In this document: piece after piece, positions 1 to 10,562 of the stretch
How positions within the stretch are numbered: the first letter of the stretch is position 1
Layout of the letters: each line of letters begins with the position of its first letter
From: Hyphococcus sp.
Lineage (GTDB): Bacteria > Pseudomonadota > Alphaproteobacteria > Caulobacterales > Parvularculaceae
Assembly: GCA_021776245.1 (NCBI GenBank)
Contig: JAJFGF010000014.1
Location: 1 to 64,000, forward strand
Length of the DNA stretch: 64,000 nucleotides
Direction of reading: 5' to 3'
Notes under the pieces: model-generated
Databases searched by the model: none
What the model saw: the letters and a program-made list of their open reading frames with translations, nothing else
What the model was told of the DNA's origin: nothing
Position numbers and translations under genes: made by a program

Positions 1-58
1 CAGCTTCGACAAACGCATGAACGCGGGTGCGAAGATCAAGTGAATAGCTCTTTGGCAT
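1..58 (-). mobile_element. 5' fragment of an IS630-family-like transposase, truncated by the window edge
   Basis: Reverse strand from 58 reads ATGCCAAAGAGCTATTCACTTGATCTTCGCACC... = MPKSYSLDLRTRVHAFVEA, resembling the N-terminal HTH of IS630-type transposases (M-x-K-x-Y-S-x-D-L-R-x-R-V). Only 19 codons visible. Confidence 0.55.
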
Positions 59-211
59 GGCGAACCTCCTGACAAGCAGGAATCACACTTCGCAAGCCCA
101 GGGAATCCCTGTCGACTCTATTCGAACGCGAAATGCTCTAGCCATTTGGCAGTCCCGGAGTGTTGCAAGCCTTCCTATTTCCCGCGCTCAATTTGCGAAG
201 GAGAGACTGCA

Positions 212-1147
212 ATGGCGCGTTATCGAGAAGGTCTGCCGCAATTAGGCGATGAATTATTCCTGACTGATGGCGGCATGGAAACTGTGATGATTTTCCACGA
301 GCAAATTGATCTTCCCCATTTCGCTGCGATTGATTTGATGAGAACGAACGCTGGTCGCGAAAAAATCCGCGCCTATTATGTGCGTTATGCAGCAATCGCT
401 GCACGCTACAAGCGCGGCTTTATCCTTGAAAGCCCGACATGGCGGGCGAGTATGGATTGGGGTGCAAAACTCGGCTGTGACAAAGCCGAATTAGAGGCGC
501 TCAACAAAGATGCGATTGCGCTTTTGGCCGACCTGCGCGATGTATTTCCGCCGCAAAAGCCGATGGTTATTTCCGGATGCATTGGCCCGCGCGGCGATGG
601 TTATGATCCGGGCGCGATCATGAGTATCAAAGAGGCCGAAGCCTATCACGGGTTTCAGGCCGGTATTTTTGCAACAACACAAGCCGATATGATCACGGGA
701 ATGACGATCACTAATACGCCCGAAGCGATCGGCGTTGCGCGGGCGGCGTCACAAGCGGGCATGCCGGTAGTGATTTCCTTTACGGTTGAAACCGATGGCA
801 AGCTTCCGACAGGTCAAGCGCTCGGCGAGGCGATCATGGAAACCGATTTTGAAAGCGCGACGGCGCCGGCCTATTACATGATCAATTGCGCCCATCCGAC
901 GCATTTTTCGCGCGTCCTTGAAGAGGATGGGCCTTGGCTAAAGCGGCTCAAAGGCCTACGCGCCAATGCATCAAAATGCAGCCATGCGGAACTCGATGAA
1001 GCGGAAGTGCTCGACGACGGCGATCCGCTGGAGCTGGGCCGCGAAAACGCTGAATTGCGCCGGCTTCTGCCCGGGCTGACGGTGCTCGGCGGATGCTGCG
1101 GCACGGATCACCGTCATGTGGAGGCAATCGCCAAGGCGGCGGCATAA
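212..1147 (+). CDS. homocysteine S-methyltransferase family protein
   Basis: ORF 146..1147; start at 212 (MARYREGLPQLGDELFLTDGGMET) preceded by GGAGAG. Ends with the zinc-binding GGCCGT motif of the family. Confidence 0.9.
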   Translation: MARYREGLPQLGDELFLTDGGMETVMIFHEQIDLPHFAAIDLMRTNAGREKIRAYYVRYAAIAARYKRGFILESPTWRASMDWGAKLGCDKAELEALNKDAIALLADLRDVFPPQKPMVISGCIGPRGDGYDPGAIMSIKEAEAYHGFQAGIFATTQADMITGMTITNTPEAIGVARAASQAGMPVVISFTVETDGKLPTGQALGEAIMETDFESATAPAYYMINCAHPTHFSRVLEEDGPWLKRLKGLRANASKCSHAELDEAEVLDDGDPLELGRENAELRRLLPGLTVLGGCCGTDHRHVEAIAKAAA

Positions 1148-1157
1148 TTAGTTCACG

Positions 1158-2066
1158 CTACATTTTGTCGATAGTCGCCGCCGTTTTTGCGCGGGCTACT
1201 TTTGACGCCGGGCGGCGGCCAAGCTTTTCAGAAATCCAGACGCTGATGCGAACCAGGGCATCGAGATCGGCGCCTGTTTCAAAACCGGAATGATCGAGCA
1301 TATAGACAACGTCTTCCGTCGCCACATTTCCAGAGGCGCCAGGCGCGTAAGGACAGCCGCCAAGCCCGGAGACGGAGCTGTCGAATGTTCGAACGCCTTC
1401 TTCGAGCGCGGCATAGATATTTGCCAGCGCCTGACCGTAGGTGTCGTGGAAATGCCCTGCAAGCGCAGCGATTGGCACTTCCTCGGCAACTGCGCGGATC
1501 ATGGCGCGCGCTTCACCTGCCGCGCCAACGCCAATCGTGTCGCCAAGAGAGATTTCATAGCAGCCCATCTCAAATAACGCTTTGGAAATATTGACGACAT
1601 TTCCAAGCGGAATTTCGCCTTCATAGGGGCAACCAAGAACGCAGGAGACATAGCCGCGTACGCGGATGCCATCGGTTTTTGCAGCGTCTAAAACCGGCTT
1701 GAAACGTTCAAGGCTTTCGGCAATCGAAGCGTTAATATTTTTCTTTGAAAAACTTTCTGACGCCGCACCGAAAATCGCAACGGTATCCGCTTTGCCGGCG
1801 CGCGCGCCTTCATAACCTTTCATATTCGGGGTCAGCACCGGGTAGGAAACGCCGGGCGCGCGTTTGATCGTCGCCAGCACTTCGTCGGAGGCCGCCATTT
1901 GCGGCACCCATTTCGGCGAAACAAAGGCGCCTGCCTCGACAGTTTTCAAACCTGCATCAGCCAGCCGTTCGATCAACGCAACTTTTGTCGCGACATCGAT
2001 TGCCTGCTTTTCGTTTTGCAGACCGTCCCGGGGCCCAACTTCGACAATGTTGATTCTATTGGTCAC
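1158..2066 (-). CDS. hydroxymethylglutaryl-CoA lyase
   Basis: MTNRINIVEVGPRDGLQNEK...GCPYAPGASGNVATED; HMGL-like signature with the catalytic GGCPYAPGASGN loop. Confidence 0.95.
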   Translation of the reverse strand: MTNRINIVEVGPRDGLQNEKQAIDVATKVALIERLADAGLKTVEAGAFVSPKWVPQMAASDEVLATIKRAPGVSYPVLTPNMKGYEGARAGKADTVAIFGAASESFSKKNINASIAESLERFKPVLDAAKTDGIRVRGYVSCVLGCPYEGEIPLGNVVNISKALFEMGCYEISLGDTIGVGAAGEARAMIRAVAEEVPIAALAGHFHDTYGQALANIYAALEEGVRTFDSSVSGLGGCPYAPGASGNVATEDVVYMLDHSGFETGADLDALVRISVWISEKLGRRPASKVARAKTAATIDKM

Positions 2067-4108
2067 GCGCTTTCCTCAAATGCGACGAGTAAATCTCCGT
2101 CTTTCACCTGATCACCAGCTTTAAAATTATAGGCTTTGACGACGCCGTCATAGGGCGCCTTGATTGCGTGCTCCATTTTCATCGCTTCCATTAGAAGGAG
2201 CGGCGCCCCGGCTTCGATCGCGTCGCCGGGCTTTGCCGACAACATAGTGATGACGCCCGGCATTGGGGCGGTCAGCGAGCCTTCGCTGGATTGATGCGCG
2301 GAAATGCCCTGAAGCGGGTTCGGGAAGACGACATCCCAATGCCGGGCGCCGATCCAGACGCGCAGTCCGTCTCCATGAGGCGCAGCAAAAGCAGTAAATG
2401 TTTCACCATCGACGCAAAGGCGGATGGCGCCGTCCGTATTGGCGTTGCCGGAAAAAGAAAACTGGATCGGCGGCAAAATGTCGTGGTTTTCACGGCGTGA
2501 CGCGGCGGCGGCGTCAGGTTCCAATGTTGCATTAAAGGCATCGCCGTTCCGGGACAGTCGCAAAATCGCCGGGGCGTCGTCATGGGTAATCCATAGAATT
2601 TCATGGCGGGGCCGGTTAAGACGGAAGCCGGTGAGCGCCGGCCATGGGTCGTCGCTATGGGTCGCCGAGGCGGAACGTTTCGCAAGTGCGGCAGCGGCCC
2701 AGATTTTCGGGCCGATTTCTTCTTTGGCGAACAGCGCGTCATTGTGATCGTCTATAAAACGCGTCGAGACATGGCCCTTGATGAAATCCGGCGCAGCGGC
2801 GAGGGCGTAAAGAAATGAAGCGTTTGTTTCCAGACCGGCGACGCGGGTTTCAGAAAGCGCGGCCCGCATGGCGCCAAGCGCTTCGCCGCGTGTTGCGCCA
2901 TGCGTGATAACCTTTGCGATCATCGGATCGTAAAATGGCGTGATCGTCTGGCCTTCCTCGACACCGGAATCGATCCGCGCGGCTTGGTGTGGCAGGCGCA
3001 AAGTCGATAATGTGCCGATTGACGGAGCGAAATTTTGCGCTGGGTTTTCCGCATAAAGCCGCGCTTCAAAGGCATGGCCATTTTCGTGGATGTCGTCCTG
3101 CGTCAGCGGCAGGCCTTCGCCCGAGGCAATGCGCAATTGCCATTCGACAAAATCGAGACCGGTGACGGCTTCTGAAACAGGGTGTTCGACCTGCAGCCGC
3201 GTATTCATTTCCATGAAATACACGGCGCCTTGTCCGCCTTTCCCATTGCCGGTTTTTGGCCCCGATCCGGGATCATAGAGGAATTCCACCGTGCCGGCGC
3301 CGCGATAATCAACGGCCTTGCCGGCTTCGACGCCAGCCTGCAACAAATTCGCGCGGATCGTCGCGGGCATATTCGGCGCCGGGGCCTCTTCGATGACTTT
3401 CTGGTGGCGGCGCTGCACCGAGCAATCTCGCTCGAACATGTGAACGATATTGCCTTCACCGTCGCCGAATATCTGCACTTCGACATGGCGGGCGCGGGCG
3501 ATATATTTTTCGATCAGAAACCGGTCGTCGCCAAAGGCGGATTTCGCTTCGCGTTGCGCAGACTTCAGCGCGTCTTCGAGCCCGCTTTCTTTTTCGACAA
3601 GGCGCATGCCTTTGCCGCCGCCGCCGGCCGTAGCTTTGAGCAATACCGGATAACCGATGCGCTTGGCCTGGCGTTTGAAGGTTGCGACAGACTGATCTTC
3701 GCCCTGATAGCCTGGTGTTGTCGGCACCTTGGCCGCCTCCATCAGATCTTTCGCCGCCGATTTTGATCCCATGGCGCGAATGATTTTTGCGGTCGGCCCG
3801 ATGAATGCGACACCGGCTTTTTCCAGCGCCTCTGCGAAGTCAGCATTTTCTGACAAAAACCCGTAGCCCGGATGAACGGCTTCAGCGCCGGTTAATTTGA
3901 TCGCCTCGAGAATTTTATCGGCGTGCAGATAACTTTCCGCTGCCGGCGCTGGGCCAATATGCACCGCTTCATCGCAGGCGCGGACATGCGGTGCGCCTGC
4001 ATCTGCGTCGGAATAAACCGCAACCGTCGCCACGCCCATGCGCCGCGCAGTCATGGCGACGCGGCAGGCGATTTCTCCACGATTGGCGATCAGTATTTTG
4101 TTGAACAT
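2063..4108 (-). CDS. methylcrotonoyl-CoA carboxylase biotin-containing (alpha) subunit
   Basis: MFNKILIANRGEIACRV... biotin carboxylase N-terminus, ATP-grasp, C-terminal MEAMKMEH biotinylation motif; 4-nt overlap with the lyase. Confidence 0.93.
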   Translation of the reverse strand: MFNKILIANRGEIACRVAMTARRMGVATVAVYSDADAGAPHVRACDEAVHIGPAPAAESYLHADKILEAIKLTGAEAVHPGYGFLSENADFAEALEKAGVAFIGPTAKIIRAMGSKSAAKDLMEAAKVPTTPGYQGEDQSVATFKRQAKRIGYPVLLKATAGGGGKGMRLVEKESGLEDALKSAQREAKSAFGDDRFLIEKYIARARHVEVQIFGDGEGNIVHMFERDCSVQRRHQKVIEEAPAPNMPATIRANLLQAGVEAGKAVDYRGAGTVEFLYDPGSGPKTGNGKGGQGAVYFMEMNTRLQVEHPVSEAVTGLDFVEWQLRIASGEGLPLTQDDIHENGHAFEARLYAENPAQNFAPSIGTLSTLRLPHQAARIDSGVEEGQTITPFYDPMIAKVITHGATRGEALGAMRAALSETRVAGLETNASFLYALAAAPDFIKGHVSTRFIDDHNDALFAKEEIGPKIWAAAALAKRSASATHSDDPWPALTGFRLNRPRHEILWITHDDAPAILRLSRNGDAFNATLEPDAAAASRRENHDILPPIQFSFSGNANTDGAIRLCVDGETFTAFAAPHGDGLRVWIGARHWDVVFPNPLQGISAHQSSEGSLTAPMPGVITMLSAKPGDAIEAGAPLLLMEAMKMEHAIKAPYDGVVKAYNFKAGDQVKDGDLLVAFEESA

Positions 4109-4120
4109 GCGTCGGTCCGA

Positions 4121-4636
4121 TTAAACTTCAGAAAAAGCGGGATGATAGTCAATCTTGTGGGCTACGCTACTGGCAACGCCTGCACAATCAATCAATTGAA
4201 AAGCATCGCCTGCGTCTTGAACCGCCCAACGCATATTGAAGCTCGACGCCGGTTCAAAACCAAAACGTTCATAGTATTTCGGAGCGCCGAGCACCACGAT
4301 GAGTGCGGCGTCATTGCTGCGGCAGCCATGAATGCCATGTTCGACCAGCACCTTGCCAATTCCGCTGTTTTGGCTGCCCGGTGCAACGGCGACGGGCGCG
4401 AGGCCGAGCAGCAGGCCGCCTATAGCCGGATCTGCGGTGACATTGCTAAACGCGCAATAGCCGGTGATTGCGTTTCCTTGTTCCGCCGCAAATTCGAGAA
4501 CCATGGCTTTTGCCGCCCAGAGTTTTTCGACAAGCCGGGCTTCATCGTCACGCCCGAAGGCTGCGGTCAACACTGACAGGATGGCAGGCCGATCAGCTTC
4601 ATCTGGCGATCTTATGATGGGCGCGGCGATACTCAC
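4121..4636 (-). CDS. GNAT family N-acetyltransferase
   Basis: Compact GNAT-like protein with APVAVAPGSQNSGIGKVLVEHG (acetyl-CoA binding region); YhbS-like. Confidence 0.8.
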   Translation of the reverse strand: MSIAAPIIRSPDEADRPAILSVLTAAFGRDDEARLVEKLWAAKAMVLEFAAEQGNAITGYCAFSNVTADPAIGGLLLGLAPVAVAPGSQNSGIGKVLVEHGIHGCRSNDAALIVVLGAPKYYERFGFEPASSFNMRWAVQDAGDAFQLIDCAGVASSVAHKIDYHPAFSEV

Positions 4637-5436
4637 TTCCCGCCAGTCCAGACCGCTTTTCTTTTTTCTAAAAACGCGGTGATCCCTTCCTTGCCTTCTT
4701 TACTGGCGCGGATGCGGGCGATGCGCGCTGCCGTGTCATTCAACACGCCATCCTCAATGGTGCGCCCGGCGACAGCCTGGATCAGCGCTTTGGCTTCGCT
4801 CTGCGCAATGGGGCCGCAGGCGAGAAGATCGTCGAGAGTTGCACCCAGCGCACTCTCAAGTTCGGCGGCAGGTTTGATGATATGCAACAGGCCAATATTT
4901 TTTGCGGTCGGTGCATCAAAGCGTTCGCCGGTGATAAAATATCTCCGCGCCTGTCGCGCGCCAATCGCCTGAATGACAAAAGGTGAGATGACAGCGGGGA
5001 TCAAGCCGAGCCGTACTTCAGACAGCGCAAAAAAAGCATCTTCCGAACCGATCGCAATATCGCAGGCGGTGATCAGGCCAAGCCCGCCGCCCATCGCCGG
5101 CCCGTTCACAAGGGCGATTGTTGGTTTGGTCGAATGATAAATCGACGCCAGCATATGCGCGAGACGACGCGCATCGTCCTTATTTTCTGCGGGGGAGTAA
5201 TCAGCAACCTCGCGCATCATGTTTAGATCGGCGCCCGCAGAAAACGCCTTGCCCGCGCCAGTGAGGACGACCGCACGCACGGCTTCATTGGTGCTGAGGC
5301 GCCCCATTGCCTCGCAAATCTCTTCGATTAATTCCTGATTAAAGGCGTTACGCAAATCCGGCCTGTTCATGGTCAGCCTTGCGACACCGTTCTGATCGAT
5401 GGTGGTGGTGAGAAATTGTCCGGTCATACAATTCAA
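4633..5436 (-). CDS. enoyl-CoA hydratase/isomerase family protein (likely methylglutaconyl-CoA hydratase by context)
   Basis: Crotonase motifs AFSAGADLNMM and NGPAMGGGLGLITACDIAI; located between MCC alpha and beta. Confidence 0.88.
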   Translation of the reverse strand: MNCMTGQFLTTTIDQNGVARLTMNRPDLRNAFNQELIEEICEAMGRLSTNEAVRAVVLTGAGKAFSAGADLNMMREVADYSPAENKDDARRLAHMLASIYHSTKPTIALVNGPAMGGGLGLITACDIAIGSEDAFFALSEVRLGLIPAVISPFVIQAIGARQARRYFITGERFDAPTAKNIGLLHIIKPAAELESALGATLDDLLACGPIAQSEAKALIQAVAGRTIEDGVLNDTAARIARIRASKEGKEGITAFLEKRKAVWTGGK

Positions 5437-5444
5437 AAGCCCCT

Positions 5445-7052
5445 CTACATCCTGAAAACGCCGAATTTTGTTTCTTCAACCGGCGCACTCATCGAGGCCG
5501 ATAGACAAAGCCCCAAAACATCCCGCGTTTGCGCCGGATCAATGACGCCGTCATCCCAAAGCCGCGCCGAAGAATAATAGGGCGAGCCTTGTGCGTCGTA
5601 ATCGGCGCGGATTTTTGCTTTAAATTTTTCTTCTTCCCCGGCCGGCCAGTCTTCGCCGTTGGCCTCGGCGCCGTCACGGCGCACCGTGGCAAGAACGCTT
5701 GCGGCCTGCTCGCCGCCCATGACAGAGATGCGCGCATTGGGCCACATGAACATAAAGCGAGGGCCATAGGCGCGCCCGCACATGCCGTAATTGCCGGCGC
5801 CATAGGAGCCGCCAACAACAATCGTAAATTTTGGAACGCCTGCGGTCGCGACGGCGGTCACAAGTTTGGCGCCGTCCTTGGCAATCCCGCCTTCTTCGGC
5901 GGCGCGTCCGACCATGAAGCCGGTAATATTTTGCAGAAAGATCAGCGGAATTTTACGCTGGCAACAAAGCTCGATGAAATGCGCGCCTTTCTTGGCGCTT
6001 TCCGAAAACAAAATGCCGTTATTGGCGAGGATGCCCACGGGAAATCCATGCAGTCGCGCAAATCCGGTAACGAGAGTCGAACCGTAAAGCGGCTTAAATT
6101 CGTCAAAATCCGACGCATCCACCAGCCGTGCGATAATCTCGCGCGCGTCATATGGCTTGCGTGGATCTGCTTCCACAACGCCATAGAGTTCCTCTGCATC
6201 AAAGGCCGGCGGCGTCGGTTTCGTCATCGTTACTTCGCCGAGCTTCACCCAGTTGAGCCGCGAGACAATCTGGCGCGCAAGGCCCAGCGCATGATCGTCG
6301 TCTTCAGCGAGATGATCAACAACGCCGGAGATGCGCGTATGCGTGTCGCCGCCGCCCAGCTCTTCTGCTGAAACGATTTCACCTGTCGCGGCTTTGACGA
6401 GGGGCGGGCCGCCGAGAAAAATTGTTCCCTGCCTTTTGACAATGATCGCTTCGTCGGACATTGCGGGTACATAGGCGCCGCCGGCGGTGCAGGAGCCATG
6501 GACGACGGCAATTTGCGGAATGCCTTTGGACGACAAGGTCGCCTGATTGAAAAAGATCCGGCCGAAATCATCCTTGTCCGGAAACACTTCGTCCTGCATC
6601 GGCAGAAACGCGCCGCCGGATTCGACGAGATAGACGCAAGGCAATCGATTTTCGAGCGCGATTTCCTGGGCGCGTAGATGTTTTTTTACCGTAATCGGAT
6701 GATAAGTGCCGCCTTTGACGGTCGGATCATTGGCGACGATCATGCATTCAATACCGACGATGCGGCCGATGCCGGCGACAATGCCAGCCGACATCACATC
6801 ACCTGAATACATCTCCCAGGCGGCGAACTGGCCAATTTCGAGGAATGGCGCGCCCTGGTCCAAGAGCCGCGCAATACGCTCACGCGCCAACAGCTTGCCG
6901 CGCTTTTTGTGGCGCTCTGCGCGCGACGCGCCGCCGCCTTCTGCAACGCGATCAACATGATTGTGCAATTCATCGATAAGCGCTCTCATGGCCTTGTCAT
7001 TGGCGGCGAAGCTTTCCGAGCGTGGGTCGATCTTGGACTGGATGACAGACAT
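5445..7052 (-). CDS. methylcrotonoyl-CoA carboxylase carboxyltransferase (beta) subunit
   Basis: 535 aa carboxyltransferase; [55 protein letters not shown] typical of MCC beta. Confidence 0.94.
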   Translation of the reverse strand: MSVIQSKIDPRSESFAANDKAMRALIDELHNHVDRVAEGGGASRAERHKKRGKLLARERIARLLDQGAPFLEIGQFAAWEMYSGDVMSAGIVAGIGRIVGIECMIVANDPTVKGGTYHPITVKKHLRAQEIALENRLPCVYLVESGGAFLPMQDEVFPDKDDFGRIFFNQATLSSKGIPQIAVVHGSCTAGGAYVPAMSDEAIIVKRQGTIFLGGPPLVKAATGEIVSAEELGGGDTHTRISGVVDHLAEDDDHALGLARQIVSRLNWVKLGEVTMTKPTPPAFDAEELYGVVEADPRKPYDAREIIARLVDASDFDEFKPLYGSTLVTGFARLHGFPVGILANNGILFSESAKKGAHFIELCCQRKIPLIFLQNITGFMVGRAAEEGGIAKDGAKLVTAVATAGVPKFTIVVGGSYGAGNYGMCGRAYGPRFMFMWPNARISVMGGEQAASVLATVRRDGAEANGEDWPAGEEEKFKAKIRADYDAQGSPYYSSARLWDDGVIDPAQTRDVLGLCLSASMSAPVEETKFGVFRM

Positions 7053-7120
7053 GCGGCCAATCGTTTCCTTATTGTTTTTGAAGGTTTATCAAAGGGTTCA
7101 GGGAAAGGAAACCGGCGGCC

Positions 7121-7963
7121 ATGAGCCTTGAGATCATCCCCAGCGGCGAAGCCTGCGGCGCCACGATTCGCGGCGCCGATCTGACCAGGCCGCTCGGCGA
7201 TTCGACAGCTGCCGATATCCGGGCCGCCTGGCTCGACCATCATGTGCTTTCCTTTCCGGATCAGCCGATGAGCGACGATGATCTGGAACGCTTTACGCTC
7301 GCTTTCGGTCCTTTTGGCGATGATCCGTTTATCGCGCCGATTCCGGGACGCGACCACATTATCGCCGTGAAACGAGAGGCCGGCGAAACGAGCCCGGTCT
7401 TTGCGGAAACCTGGCATACGGATTGGAGCTTTCAGGAAAACCCGCCGGCAGGCACGTGTCTTTTCGCCATCACGATCCCGCCGAAAGGCGGCGACACGCT
7501 ATACGCCAATCAGCATCTGGCGCTTGAGAAAATGCCGGCTGATCTGCGCGCGCGCCTTGACGGCAAAAGGGCGATCCATTCTGCCCGTGCTGCTTATTCG
7601 AAAACCGGGGCCTATGGCGAAACGGATCGATCCGCGCGGTCGATGGACATTCGCCCTTCAGACGATGCGCAGACGGAACAAACCCATCTGATTATTCGCG
7701 CACATCCGGAAACCGGCCGTGAAGGCATTTTCGGCTGCGCGGGATATATCACCGGCTTTCAGGGGATGGCGGCGGATGACAGCATGGCGCTGCTGGGCGC
7801 GCTTTATCAATGGCAAACCCGCGAAGAATTTCAATATCGCCATAAGTGGCGGGAAAACATGCTTGTGATGTGGGATAATCGTTCGGTCTTACATATGGCG
7901 ACCGGCGGCTATCAGGGCCATGCGCGATTGCTGCATCGAACGACGATTGGCGCCCGAACCTAA
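7121..7963 (+). CDS. TauD/TfdA family dioxygenase
   Basis: ETWHTDWSFQENPP (HxD facial triad) and C-terminal WDNRSVLHMATGGYQGHARLLHRTTI. Confidence 0.9.
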   Translation: MSLEIIPSGEACGATIRGADLTRPLGDSTAADIRAAWLDHHVLSFPDQPMSDDDLERFTLAFGPFGDDPFIAPIPGRDHIIAVKREAGETSPVFAETWHTDWSFQENPPAGTCLFAITIPPKGGDTLYANQHLALEKMPADLRARLDGKRAIHSARAAYSKTGAYGETDRSARSMDIRPSDDAQTEQTHLIIRAHPETGREGIFGCAGYITGFQGMAADDSMALLGALYQWQTREEFQYRHKWRENMLVMWDNRSVLHMATGGYQGHARLLHRTTIGART

Positions 7964-7988
7964 GTTGCCTGTTCCGGCGTTGTCCGCT

Positions 7989-8477
7989 TTATGATTGTTC
8001 TGTCGCCTCAGTGGCGCAAATAATTTCAACTTCTTTCGCCACATGATCGCGGAAACTCGCTGCATATACGTCCTTATTGTCTTCCCACCAGTTGCGTATG
8101 CGCGGATTGGCAAGCATACGCCGCAATCGTCCAGCGGCGCCCTGCCATAGTTCCTCTTCAAATATGTCGTACCGGCGATGGGCGTGCAGCACTTCAAGAT
8201 GGCGAAACCCAGTGGCGACAAAATTTGACAGGCGCAAGCGCTGAGCAGCGCTGTAATCTTCCAGCGGCCTTTCAGTGTCTGTGAGAAGTTCCGCAAGCTC
8301 CGGGCTGTCGGTAACACGCCCCAAATTCTGCGCCAACAGTTGTGCGCTGTTCTGGGCTGCGGTCATCCTCGCAATGCGTGTCGAATAGCGCACTTGAACG
8401 CCGACGAATATCAGCGTTGCAACAACAGCAACAGCCTGAACGATGTCTGCAATGAGCGCGATATTTTCAAGTTGCAT
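7989..8477 (-). CDS. hypothetical protein with N-terminal transmembrane helix
   Basis: 162 aa ORF; hydrophobic IALIADIVQAVAVVATLIFVGV near the N-terminus. Confidence 0.65.
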   Translation of the reverse strand: MQLENIALIADIVQAVAVVATLIFVGVQVRYSTRIARMTAAQNSAQLLAQNLGRVTDSPELAELLTDTERPLEDYSAAQRLRLSNFVATGFRHLEVLHAHRRYDIFEEELWQGAAGRLRRMLANPRIRNWWEDNKDVYAASFRDHVAKEVEIICATEATEQS

Positions 8478-8535
8478 TTAACCCTCCTCCCGTTCCTATT
8501 GTATTTTGTAGAAGCGACGGAGTTGGTAAGCAACG

Positions 8536-8961
8536 TCAAGTCAGAGTTTGCAGCGCCTTGCGGAACGCATCGGGCAACGCTGTCGGTTTTCTTGTATTTC
8601 TGTCCACGTAAACATGCACGAAATGACCCTCGGCGACAGCTTCATCTGCGCCTGTTTTAAAGATCGCAAGCTCATAGCGTATTGATGAATTGCCGGTATG
8701 GGCGATGCGCAGCGCTCCTTCAAGGCCGTCAGGAAAGGCAATCGGCGCAAAATATTTGCAACCGGTCTCGACGACGAGGCCGATTACCGCGCCCTTATGA
8801 ATATCAAGCGCGCCGGAAGAAATAAGATATTCATTCACGATCGTATCGAAAAACCCGTAATAGGCGACATTATTCACATGGCCATAAATATCATTGTCGG
8901 CCCACCGCGTTTGCAGGGGCAATATGTGTTTGTAGTCATTGCGCGTCGCACGATCAGTCAT
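8536..8961 (-). CDS. acyl-CoA thioesterase (4HBT hot-dog fold)
   Basis: [46 protein letters not shown]; classic 4HBT motif. Confidence 0.88.
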   Translation of the reverse strand: MTDRATRNDYKHILPLQTRWADNDIYGHVNNVAYYGFFDTIVNEYLISSGALDIHKGAVIGLVVETGCKYFAPIAFPDGLEGALRIAHTGNSSIRYELAIFKTGADEAVAEGHFVHVYVDRNTRKPTALPDAFRKALQTLT

Positions 8962-9389
8962 GTCTTGCGGTCCTTTACAGGGATCACCAGCTTCAAGCCG
9001 GACCATATTTCGTCAACGGCGCAAACTTTGACGTCTACAAGGCCGGTTTTAAGCGCGTGATGGCGGATATCATTTTCGCTGACCGTTGATGCGACGCCGG
9101 ATGATTTTTTTGGCCAGGAAACCCAGATCAACCCATCTTGCTCCAGCTGTTTTTTCAAACTCGGCAGCGCTGCAATAAGGGCATTTTTGCTGGCGGTAAA
9201 AAAATGAACAAAGTCATAGGGTCCGCCGCTGATTCCGCGCGGCGTTTTGGCAATTTTTAAATGGCCCCAGTTCTGGAAATTATTGAGCGCAAGGATTGTA
9301 TCCGGAACAGCGACCAGGAGTGCTTTCTGGCCATCTTTAACGCCGCGTTTTTTAAGCAGCGGCGTTCCAGAATACCCGGCATCGGCCAT
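8958..9389 (-). CDS. DUF3052-like protein
   Basis: [32 protein letters not shown]; overlaps the thioesterase start by 4 nt. Confidence 0.75.
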   Translation of the reverse strand: MADAGYSGTPLLKKRGVKDGQKALLVAVPDTILALNNFQNWGHLKIAKTPRGISGGPYDFVHFFTASKNALIAALPSLKKQLEQDGLIWVSWPKKSSGVASTVSENDIRHHALKTGLVDVKVCAVDEIWSGLKLVIPVKDRKT

Positions 9390-9391
9390 TT

Positions 9392-10537
9392 CTAGAGGAC
9401 TTCCGTATACATCGCCAGCGCATCATCATAGGTGACCTTGCGCGGATTGTTGCGCAATACGCGCTCCGCTTTCATCGCGTCCTCCGCCATGCGCGGCAGA
9501 TCATTGTGGGAAATGCCAAGCTGGGTGAGGCGTCGCTCAACGCCGGTCGCCGTGACGATCTCAACCATCTTTGTAATAAATGCATCACAACGGTCTGCGT
9601 CGGAACCTTTGGCGCCGGGCGCGACAACATTCGCAAGCTCTGCATATTGATGCGCCGCCTTGGGCGCATTAAAGCGTAAGACAGGCTCCAGCATCAGCGA
9701 GTTGGAAAGCCCGTGCGGCACATGAAAAATCCCGCCAAGCGGATAGGCCATACCATGGACGGCGCCGACGGGCGAATTGGCAAAAGCCTGGCCCGCCAGC
9801 ATTGCGCCGAGCAACATCGCTTCGCGTGCATTGACGTCGCCCGGTGTTTCGCATGCGCGTACAATATTGGTCGAAAGGAGCTTTAACGCTTCGCGGGCCA
9901 GCGCATCGGAAACCGGGTTTTTGCGGTGGATATTAGTATAGGCCTCTATTGCATGAACCATAGCGTCGATGCCGGTCGCCGCTGTCACATGACGCGGCAG
10001 GCCGAGGGTCAGCTCGGGGTCGAGCACCGCCATATCCGGATAAAGATGATTATCGACAATGCCGATTTTTTCATCGGCTTCCGACGTAACGACGGAAATT
10101 GGCGTTACCTCTGAACCGGTGCCGGCGGTTGTCGGCAACAGCACCAACGGCATGCGCGCGCCGGTGACCTGATCCATGCCGTAAATATCTTCAAGACTTT
10201 GTTCGGAATTCATCAGGACCGCGACGAGTTTCGCCGTGTCCATCGACGACCCGCCGCCAAACCCGATGACGCCGTCCGCATTGTGATTGCGCGCCGCCTT
10301 GATCGCTTCCTTGACCCGCGGCGCCGGCGGATCAGCCGCGACATCATCATACATCAACACCTCCAGACCCGCATCCTTAAGACTGTCAAGCGCTGGCGCG
10401 ACGAGGCCTGCGTCGATCAGGCCTTTGTCCGTGAGAAGGATTGGCCGCTGCATGCGCGCTTTGACGAGTTCGCCAAGTTCCGCGCTTGAACCGGATCTGA
10501 ATATGATGTCGGAAACATTGTTAAAGGTGAAATTCAT
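9392..10537 (-). CDS. iron-containing alcohol dehydrogenase
   Basis: VIGFGGGSSMDTAKL, PTTAGTGSEVTPISV, and metal-ligand region HGMAYPLGGIFHVPHGLSN. Confidence 0.93.
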   Translation of the reverse strand: MNFTFNNVSDIIFRSGSSAELGELVKARMQRPILLTDKGLIDAGLVAPALDSLKDAGLEVLMYDDVAADPPAPRVKEAIKAARNHNADGVIGFGGGSSMDTAKLVAVLMNSEQSLEDIYGMDQVTGARMPLVLLPTTAGTGSEVTPISVVTSEADEKIGIVDNHLYPDMAVLDPELTLGLPRHVTAATGIDAMVHAIEAYTNIHRKNPVSDALAREALKLLSTNIVRACETPGDVNAREAMLLGAMLAGQAFANSPVGAVHGMAYPLGGIFHVPHGLSNSLMLEPVLRFNAPKAAHQYAELANVVAPGAKGSDADRCDAFITKMVEIVTATGVERRLTQLGISHNDLPRMAEDAMKAERVLRNNPRKVTYDDALAMYTEVL

Positions 10538-10562
10538 CGCGTTTTATTCCTTCATCGGGAAT

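Noticed and set aside
59-211. SAM/SAH-type riboswitch upstream of the homocysteine methyltransferase gene
   Set aside because: No recognisable riboswitch core or expected pseudoknot pairing seen; the region is more likely IS-derived.
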